64,000 bases of DNA. Source: Arthrinium phaeospermum (lineage: Eukaryota > Ascomycota > Sordariomycetes > Amphisphaeriales > Apiosporaceae). Positions 57,611 to 64,000 of this stretch are shown here, one piece after another. Position numbers and translations under genes: made by a program. Position 1 is the first letter of the stretch. The number at the start of each line of letters is the position of its first letter. Under the pieces are notes generated by a model that worked only from the letters and a program-made list of their open reading frames with translations, was not told the origin of the DNA and ran no database searches. The DNA lies in assembly GCA_006503535.1 (NCBI GenBank), contig QYRS01000004.1, positions 310,001 through 374,000 on the forward strand. Reading direction: 5' to 3'.

Positions 57611-59230
57611 TCATTTACCCCCCTCGGTCGACGGACGTTTACCCCAGTGTGGTGGAGGAGCTGGCCAGTCCTCCTTCGTGGCTGCTTTAGCCGGCTTCAC
57701 GGACCCTTTGTTGCTTCCACTTGCCAGTGCGGCACTGTAACTTCGTGCCGGCTTGGTGGTTACGACACTGGATTCCTCTTTCTTGTCATCAGCGTTATTC
57801 AACTGATTGGAGGCAACGGCGTCAGCCTGTGGCGTCTTTTGCTGTTGCTGCGGCGGCTTCTGTTGCTTCCTCTGGGCCGTAAGGGGCTTCTGCTGTTGCT
57901 TCCTTGGTCCAACGATGGACGCCCACGATCGTACCGCAGGTCTGTCGGTGCTTGCCATCTGCGGTGGCTCCGCGGCTTCCAGGGAAGGGAACTCGCTGGC
58001 TTGAATAACGGTCGGTTTACGGACAGACGGACTGCGTGTGTCGCTCGAGGCAGCCGTCGTGGTGGTATCGGCGGCAGCAACGGACAAGGCGGGCGACGAC
58101 GGCATCGTGCTTTGTGTCATGGGTGCGACGGCAGAGCCTGCTTCCTGTTCTTTGGCTGGCTCCTTTGATGGCGTTTCCATTGCTGCCGGTTGCTTGCCCT
58201 TCTTATTCTTCTTCTTGCCGCTTCCGGCCTTTACGGGGCTGCTCTTCTTGCTGCTTGCCGCTGATCTTGCCTCGGCTTTTACTGGGCTACTCTTCTTGCT
58301 ACTGGTTGCTGCCTCGGCCTTGACTGGACTACCCTTCTTGCTGCTTGCCGCTGATATGGCCTCGGCTTTTAATGGACTACTCTTCTTGCTGCTAGGAGTG
58401 CCCGGTTGCTTCTTGGGGTAAAACGGTGGCAGTGCCGGATTCAGCCTGGAGGTTGTTGCTGAACTCGTACCCTGGGCTTGTTCTGTCGGTTCTGCCGGAA
58501 CCGAGCTTGCTCTCCTCTTGCGGGCGGCTAGCTGAGAACCTGGACGGGAAGCGGAACCAGAAGCTGTATCTGAGGCGGAACTGTGGACGGTGTCTGTCCG
58601 TTCCATCGCTCTGCCTCTGCTGGGAATGGACTGGGTTGAAGTTCGGTAGGTCATCAGTGCTTCATCTACCTGTTGGTGCTGGTCCGCAAACTCGGCTGTT
58701 GTGCTGGCTTCTGCCTCCTCTTCAGCTTCAGGGATGGGGGAAGATGGTGTGAAGTATGGCTCGACCGTCGGTGGTGTAGGGGTATGGCGTGGTGCTGCGA
58801 CAGCATAGCCTGAACCAGTTGCGCCCATATTATGAACGCTGCTCTCGAAAGGGCGCCAGATTTGGGATGCCGGTTGAACCTGAGGCTGATGAATCGATGC
58901 TGAATGCTGCAGGCTATTCAACTGTTGATGTTGTTGTTGTAGGTTTGCGAGATAATCCGCAAAGTCACCTGTCGGGACGAAGCGCTCACAAGATCTTTGG
59001 CTGACGACCTGGCCGTCGCTGCCATGGAAATTGACTACATGGAGTCCTGTTGTTTCCATCTGTATATGCTGTGGGAACAGCAAGCATTGGTCGGGCTCGA
59101 CGACGACGAAAGTAAACCTGGTACTGGATGGACAGAACCTGTGTGGTGGGCGAAAATCCTCGCAGTACAGGGTGTGGCCTGGGTACCCAAGATGGCAGTG
59201 CCGACACAGGTAGTAGACGATCACACACAT
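57611..59230 (-). CDS. Cys-domain protein with SPVK repeats
   Basis: A single-exon, 539-aa, mostly disordered protein. Residues 1-50 form the same Cys module as the 65-aa protein: C2, C9, C12, Y16, C23, FRPP 26-29, C33, P34, Q48, C49. A Gln/His-rich and a Glu-rich stretch follow. Residues about 280-338 hold four SSKK(S/G)SP(L/V)KAEA units, each containing a CDK-type SP-x-K site, then a KKKNKKGK nuclear-signal-like run. The C-terminal third has poly-Gln and the segments RSWASIVG and SYSAALASG. A chromatin or RNA-linked nuclear role is plausible, inferred from composition only. The ATG at 59230 sets the exact Cys alignment with the small protein and is therefore well supported. Confidence 0.72.
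   Translation of the reverse strand: MCVIVYYLCRHCHLGYPGHTLYCEDFRPPHRFCPSSTRFTFVVVEPDQCLLFPQHIQMETTGLHVVNFHGSDGQVVSQRSCERFVPTGDFADYLANLQQQHQQLNSLQHSASIHQPQVQPASQIWRPFESSVHNMGATGSGYAVAAPRHTPTPPTVEPYFTPSSPIPEAEEEAEASTTAEFADQHQQVDEALMTYRTSTQSIPSRGRAMERTDTVHSSASDTASGSASRPGSQLAARKRRASSVPAEPTEQAQGTSSATTSRLNPALPPFYPKKQPGTPSSKKSSPLKAEAISAASSKKGSPVKAEAATSSKKSSPVKAEARSAASSKKSSPVKAGSGKKKNKKGKQPAAMETPSKEPAKEQEAGSAVAPMTQSTMPSSPALSVAAADTTTTAASSDTRSPSVRKPTVIQASEFPSLEAAEPPQMASTDRPAVRSWASIVGPRKQQQKPLTAQRKQQKPPQQQQKTPQADAVASNQLNNADDKKEESSVVTTKPARSYSAALASGSNKGSVKPAKAATKEDWPAPPPHWGKRPSTEGGK
58217..58393 (-). repeat. SSKKSSPVKAEA coding repeats
   Basis: Four copies of a 12-residue unit with linkers of 2-4 residues, highly similar at protein and DNA level. 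They lie within the Cys-domain protein. The similarity suggests recent tandem growth. Confidence 0.7.
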
Positions 59231-60970
59231 CTTGCCGACAGGAGAATGAGTCTGGTTCTCAAATGGCGATGATTGTGCCTACAAGATTTGCGACGAGAGT
59301 CAGATCAGGTATGCTGCAAAGAGTGAATGGGCCTGGTCAGTAATGCCCGAGCAAGCAGCATGTTTGTTCCTGACATTTGGGAAAACTTACCGTACTGATT
59401 CACTCGCAGAAGAGGATTATCAGTCTGTCAACAACCAACAATGTTTTGACGAGGGGGACGAAAAAAGAGACGGCAGGAATTATTGCCTGGGGGTTCCATC
59501 AGGTTCTTGCGAAGAACACAATGGGACGACCATTCACGCGGGTTGACTGAAGGAGGACGCTGCTAGGGACTGCCTTCAAAATCAGATTGAATCGAAAGGA
59601 AGTGCCTAGGGACAGGATGGAGGTAGGCCTTGAATATTCGGGCAAATAGTGAAATTGTTCTTCGTTCACAGTGACACTCACTGATGGGGGATCCAGATAT
59701 GATTGCAATGGGTTCCAGCGTCTGCCTGCCCGCGTGCCTTCTTTCATTGATGCTGGCTCTGTAAAAAGGCAGCCACTCTATACAGCACTATGGGTCCAAA
59801 CATTACTGAGAACTGCGCTAACAACACCAGAACTTGGGGCGCCAACGAGGTCATAACCCCTTAATCCAGATGCCCAATCCCCTAAATGAAAAGTGAATGC
59901 ATTGGGTGTCACTACCATGGATAACTACATAGCAATTGGGATGAGAATTGAAGAGAAAGAGTTCCAAGACAGACGAGTGAAGTTTCCCAAAAGTCCCTTT
60001 GTGTTCAGTTCCAGCGGGCCCTGTTGACCAGGTAGTACACTCTGGAAGTCTCTGAATGGCTTCAAGTCCCAGATGATACTCCATTTTGCATGACAGTCTG
60101 AAGACAGATCAGACAATCGCGCTTAACTCGCTGCTATGAACTATGAACAAGGAAACAAATACATAAAAATTCAAGCCAAAGTCGCTATATTTAGATCTGA
60201 TATTTCATAGTGAAGTTCACGCCTGTCTTCCTGCAAGCCAGAGCCATGCAAGATGTCTGTTAGTTGACCTCATCCAGACTCATACCTCCGCTGGTACTTC
60301 CGCGGGCAGGCGGGCTTACTTGACCCTTGCCACTATTGGTGCGATAAGGAGCCCGAGTGCCAGCCTTATCGCGGGCGCCAACCGCCAAGCACAGGGCCTG
60401 TGCTGCAGGGCTAGAGCCGCCTGTAGAAAGTCCCTGTCCCCCTCCTTCAGTGGCGCCACTGGCAACTGGTGAAATAGGTACCCCGCGGAAGAGTCACCCC
60501 ACCATCTGTGGTCGGAAAGCGCTATTTGGCCATGGGATTGGTCATCAAAACCCATCTTGGCCTCTGGCTTCGGGCTTTGCTAATCGCAATTGCGCCATCG
60601 CAACATTTTCTACGTGGGGCAGAACTCCCTCCTTCTAGTGACTAGAGTCTATCACCGACTCGTGCGATCCCGGAGATGTCTAAGTCGAGATTGCCAGACT
60701 CCCCCGGGGCTATTAGGCCGTTGGCAGTTTCATACTTGACTCGAAGTGACCCCTAATTTACTGGTTTGCTTCTCTTCTGCCTCTCTTTGCTCTGTCGCAT
60801 CAACAGTATTGTCGTCTCTGTTCCTCGCAAGCTATTGCTACATCTTAGCTAGCCCTTGTTGATTCTACTTCCTGTCTTTTCCCGCCTGGGACTCTTGAAC
60901 ATCTCTGTCTTTACTTGTCACACTGGCTCTTGCTAGATAAGTAGGCACATAAAGGCCTGCATCAAAGCTG
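59231..60970. promoter_or_regulatory. Intergenic, 1.7 kb, promoter of siroheme synthase
   Basis: Divergent between the Cys-domain protein and the siroheme synthase gene. It contains a perfect 9-bp inverted repeat with GATA cores (60341-60372) and another GATAAG at 60936-60941. Small ORFs here have no features. Confidence 0.5.
60341..60372 (+). promoter_or_regulatory. Inverted GATA pair (GCGATAAGG / CCTTATCGC)
   Basis: GCGATAAGG at 60341-60349 and its exact reverse complement at 60364-60372 are separated by 14 bp. Each arm holds GATAAG, the core bound by fungal GATA factors such as NIT2/AreA. A further GATAAG lies 30 bp before the start codon at 60971. Confidence 0.5.
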
Positions 60971-62792
60971 ATGATGGCGAGCCACATCTCCTTGCTCACG
61001 ACAACCGATGCGCGGTCGCATGTTCACCTGATCGTCGGCTCGAACCCCCTGGCCGCATCCCGTTGCGCCCAGTCCTCCAGCGTTGGCGCATGCCCGCTCC
61101 TGATCGCGCCAGCCACCGCAGAGTTACACTATGCTCTACAGAAGAGAGTCGATGCGGGGGAAGTGAAATGGGTGAAGAAGTCTTTCGAATACAACGATGC
61201 GTTAACCCTGGGGCGTGACGACTTGGGGGGCGTCGTCGACGCCGTCTTTGTCACCTCGGGACCCCGCGATCCGCAGAGTAAGACTTATAACAGAACACCC
61301 CCTTGTATTTGTTCACTACGACTAACGTGAACCACTCACAGGCGCCCAAATATCGAGTTTCTGCAAGCGCAATCGCATTCCCGTCAACGTTGTCGACTCA
61401 CCCCAACTGTCTACCTTCAGCCTCCTTTCCACCCACACCGACGGCCCCTTACAGATCGGCGTTACGACCAACGGCCGCGGCTGCAAACTGGCCTCCAGAA
61501 TCCGTCGCGAGATCGCCGCCTCCCTCCCTCAAGATCTAGGAGCAGCATGCACACGACTGGGCGATGCTCGAAGGCGCATACAGGAAGAAGATCACTTGCT
61601 ACACTCTGCGCTGGCGGATGGCGGAGAGCTGGACGATTCCCTCGACCAGACTGCTACTTTCAACAAGCTGGTTACGGAGGCGGATCTCGACGCGGCCAAG
61701 AATAGGCGCATGCGATGGCTCAGTCAAATCTGCGAGTACTGGCCGCTTAAGCGACTCGCAGCGGTTAGCGACGAAGATGTGGCAGGCATCCTGAAGTCCT
61801 ACGAGGGAGTCAATGCCCCCGAGTCCATCGGCCGTCCTACGGCCAAGTCCAGTCCCACGGCCAGGGGTCGTGTCATTCTTGCCGGCTCGGGTCCCGGCCA
61901 CCCTGATCTACTGACACAAGCCACGCACAAGGCAATACAAACCGCCGACCTCATCCTAGCCGACAAGTTGGTACCTGCAGGCGTGCTCGACTTAATACCG
62001 CGGAGGACGCCTGTACACATCGCCCGCAAGTTCCCCGGCAATGCCGACGCCGCCCAAGAAGAGCTTCAGCAGATGGCCATTGCGGGCGTGCGCGAAGGAA
62101 AAGCCGTGCTCCGTCTCAAGCAGGGCGATCCCTTCATCTACGGCCGCGGCGGCGAAGAAGTCGCCTACTTCCGACAACACGGTCTGGGCGATCGCGTCAC
62201 CGTCCTGCCGGGCATCACGAGCGCTCTGTCGGCGCCCCTCTTCTCCGGCATCCCGGCGACGCAGCGAGACGTTTCGGACCAGGTGCTCATCTGCACTGGA
62301 ACGGGCAAGAAGGGCAAGCCGCCGAACCCGCCTGAGTACGTGGCCACGCGGACTGTGGTTTTCCTCATGGCGCTGCACCGGATCGCCGCCCTGGTTGGGG
62401 AGCTTACCGAGCACACTGATGCGGAGAAGGGGATTGTGAAGGAATTATCTTCAGGCGAAGAGCAACCAGCAGCAGTACAAGAACCATCTACCACCATCAC
62501 AACAACAACAACTCCCAGGCGACCTCTGTGGCCATTGAGCACGCCTTGCGCCGTCATCGAGCGCGCCAGCTGCCCCGATCAGCGGGTCATCCGCACCACC
62601 CTGGCCCGTGTCGTCGAGGCCATCGAGCAAGAAGGCAGCCGGCCGCCGGGACTTCTGGTCGTGGGCGGCGCCTGCGAGGCCTTGTACCAGAGCGAGAAGG
62701 GCCGTAGCTGGGTCGTTGAGGACGGGTTCGCGGGGCTGGAGATTGGGGATCAGCTGGATTTGTCAGGAAGCCTTGGGCCGATTGCTGCTTAA
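60971..62792 (+). CDS. Siroheme synthase, Met8-like/SUMT fusion (MET1-type)
   Basis: A 585-aa fusion in two exons, 60971-61277 and 61342-62792. Residues about 1-190 form a Met8-like dehydrogenase/ferrochelatase domain (VHLIVGSNPLAASRC, VVDAVFVTSGPRDPQ, RNRIPVNVVDSPQL, GPLQIGVTTNGRGCKLASRIRR). Residues about 260-530 form the uroporphyrinogen-III C-methyltransferase: VILAGSGPGHPDLLT, ILADKLVP, RLKQGDPFIYGRGGEE, VLPGITSALSAPLFSGIP and VVFLMALHRI. It makes precorrin-2 by SAM-dependent methylation and siroheme for nitrite and sulfite reductase. A Ser/Thr/Glu-rich insertion (about residues 475-500) separates two parts of the C-terminal methyltransferase. The first Met of a MMAS pair was chosen. GATA sites upstream suit nitrogen control. 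Confidence 0.92.
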
Positions 62793-63416
62793 GTAAGGAT
62801 GAATGGATCTTCTTGATTGCTGTACATATGCTGTCTGATTTGGGGATTATTATTGCTGGGTTAGTGTATGGGACTGGCGCACGGGGTTTGGATATCCAAT
62901 GGCTTGGCTGGTTGATTGAGATGTCAAGGAGCATAGGAGGATTTGGTAATGGGCATTTGCCTCGGCGTTCTAGCAGGACATTAAGTCTTTAACCTCGACA
63001 ATGAGATATATATGCACACATGACCTTCAGGTTGCCACGTTTTCAAGTGTGCACCGATGCGAGGTCGCGATCGGGTACTTGCAATACGATATTATAAGCA
63101 GATGCTACCGAGCCAAGCTACCACGCATCTTGTCTAACTCAGTATTCGAGTTCCCCTCTTGTCATATTTACCATTTCATGCCCTGCATGCTATCAATTGT
63201 CAAGTACAACTTCGAGCACAGAGAAGAGACATTAAATAGTATGATTCACGTCTTATTTTCGCGAGTTACGAGGTCTGAAACGCGTCTACTTTTTCCATTC
63301 AAAAGTATATACTCATTCGATTAGCCTCAATGTTGCCTCTCGTATCTATCACGTAGTCAAAGGCTAGATTATATCGCTGTCGGTAGTATATCGAAAGCAG
63401 CATCTCAGCCTGCGCA
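62793..63416. other. Convergent intergenic region
   Basis: Between the 3' ends of the siroheme synthase gene and the membrane protein gene. It is AT-richer than either gene. No gene was seen. Confidence 0.4.
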
Positions 63417-64000
63417 TCACGTCGTCGGGTGCTGATCGTGCGTCTTGAGTTCCAGTCCTTTGCCCGTGTCCTCAAAGTGCAACACCATCCCCCGGGCCCG
63501 GTCCTGCATGCGCCCCTGCCGCGCCGCCGCCCGCAGCTCCTCGCGCGTGCCGGCGTCGAGCGAGTGCGTCAGCGTCGCCAGCACGTCCGTCTTCCAGGGC
63601 GGCAGCCGGCGCCGGCGCGTGGCCCAAATGGACAGGAAGACGAAGGCGCAGCCGAGCAGGACCACGAGGACCGGCAGCGTCACGTACGGCCAGCGCACGC
63701 GGATGTGCAGCGTCCACTCCCGCTGCTCGCCCGTTTGGGACGAGGAGGCGTCGCCGGTGTTGTCGCGGAGCCAGTGGGACATGGCGGCGGCGGCGCCGGC
63801 GAAGGTGGCGCTCAGGTCGGGGCTGTTGTGCAGGGTCTGGGAGATGATGGGGCCGATGTCGGATTCGCCGTAGACCAAGGGATCTTGGAAGAAGCCGGCG
63901 AGGAAGGGCAGGAGGCTGCCGAGGGTGTTCTGGGTGATGTTGAAGAGCAGGGGGGCGTCGGCGGGCAGGTGGTGCTGCTCCGCCTCGGCCTTGGGGATTC
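63417..64000 (-). CDS. DUF3176-like membrane protein, C-terminal part
   Basis: Partial gene; the reading frame is open to the window's right edge, so the N-terminus is missing. The visible ~194 aa include NITQNTLGSLLPFLAGFF, a WLRDNTG segment, RVRWPYVTLPVLVVLLGCAF (last membrane segment), and the short cytoplasmic tail with LPPWKTDVLATLTHSLD. This is the characteristic C-terminal half of fungal DUF3176 integral membrane proteins, whose function is unknown. The tail ends at the stop 63417-63419. Confidence 0.72.
   Translation of the reverse strand, partial: IPKAEAEQHHLPADAPLLFNITQNTLGSLLPFLAGFFQDPLVYGESDIGPIISQTLHNSPDLSATFAGAAAAMSHWLRDNTGDASSSQTGEQREWTLHIRVRWPYVTLPVLVVLLGCAFVFLSIWATRRRRLPPWKTDVLATLTHSLDAGTREELRAAARQGRMQDRARGMVLHFEDTGKGLELKTHDQHPTT

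Overview
The window is nuclear DNA of a filamentous ascomycete (Pezizomycotina, probably Sordariomycetes). Evidence: short GT-AG introns of about 45-140 nt with GTAAGT/GTGAGT-type donors, two HET-domain genes, a Zn(II)2Cys6 regulator, a fungal siroheme synthase, a GPI-type serine carboxypeptidase, and AT-rich blocks with the signature of repeat-induced point mutation (RIP): CpA and TpG nearly absent, surviving C and G mostly in CpG. The species cannot be named from sequence alone.

Layout. 1-0.8 kb: AT-rich remnant. 1.28-1.39 kb: tRNA-Asp(GTC) with an unusual intron. 1.9-4.8 kb: secreted S41-type peptidase (minus). 5.6-18.1 kb: an accessory island holding a NACHT/STAND-like NTPase, two HET-domain proteins, two diverged copies of an unnamed CWH/CxxC family, and a small secreted membrane protein. 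19.0-27.4 kb: RIP-degraded transposons, namely a 0.5 kb TIR element and a ~7.3 kb LTR retrotransposon with both LTRs recognisable. 27.4-31 kb: a BBE-type FAD oxidoreductase divergent from a Zn2Cys6 regulator. 31.9-37.5 kb: an F-box/LRR-like protein, an orphan family protein and a GT25-like glycosyltransferase. 39-42.5 kb: a mucin-like secreted protein with a C-terminal carbohydrate-binding-like domain. 44-46 kb: a GPI-anchored S10 carboxypeptidase, followed by a degenerate tRNA-like sequence. 47-52.4 kb: a DUF255/SSP411 protein, NAD(P)HX epimerase, and a 65-aa Cys-rich protein. 52.4-57.6 kb: a 5 kb stretch with no convincing gene. 57.6-59.2 kb: a low-complexity protein that begins with the same Cys domain as the 65-aa protein. 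61-62.8 kb: MET1-type siroheme synthase with GATA sites upstream. 63.4-64 kb: end of a DUF3176 membrane protein.

How genes may relate. The left island looks like an allorecognition or innate-immunity neighbourhood (HET effectors plus a STAND-type NTPase) between two degraded repeat blocks. The oxidoreductase and regulator at 27.4-31 kb form a divergent pair with a repeat-containing shared promoter. The right third is mostly housekeeping (siroheme synthesis, NADHX repair). All splice models were made by eye from splice sites and reading frame; RNA evidence has not been seen.
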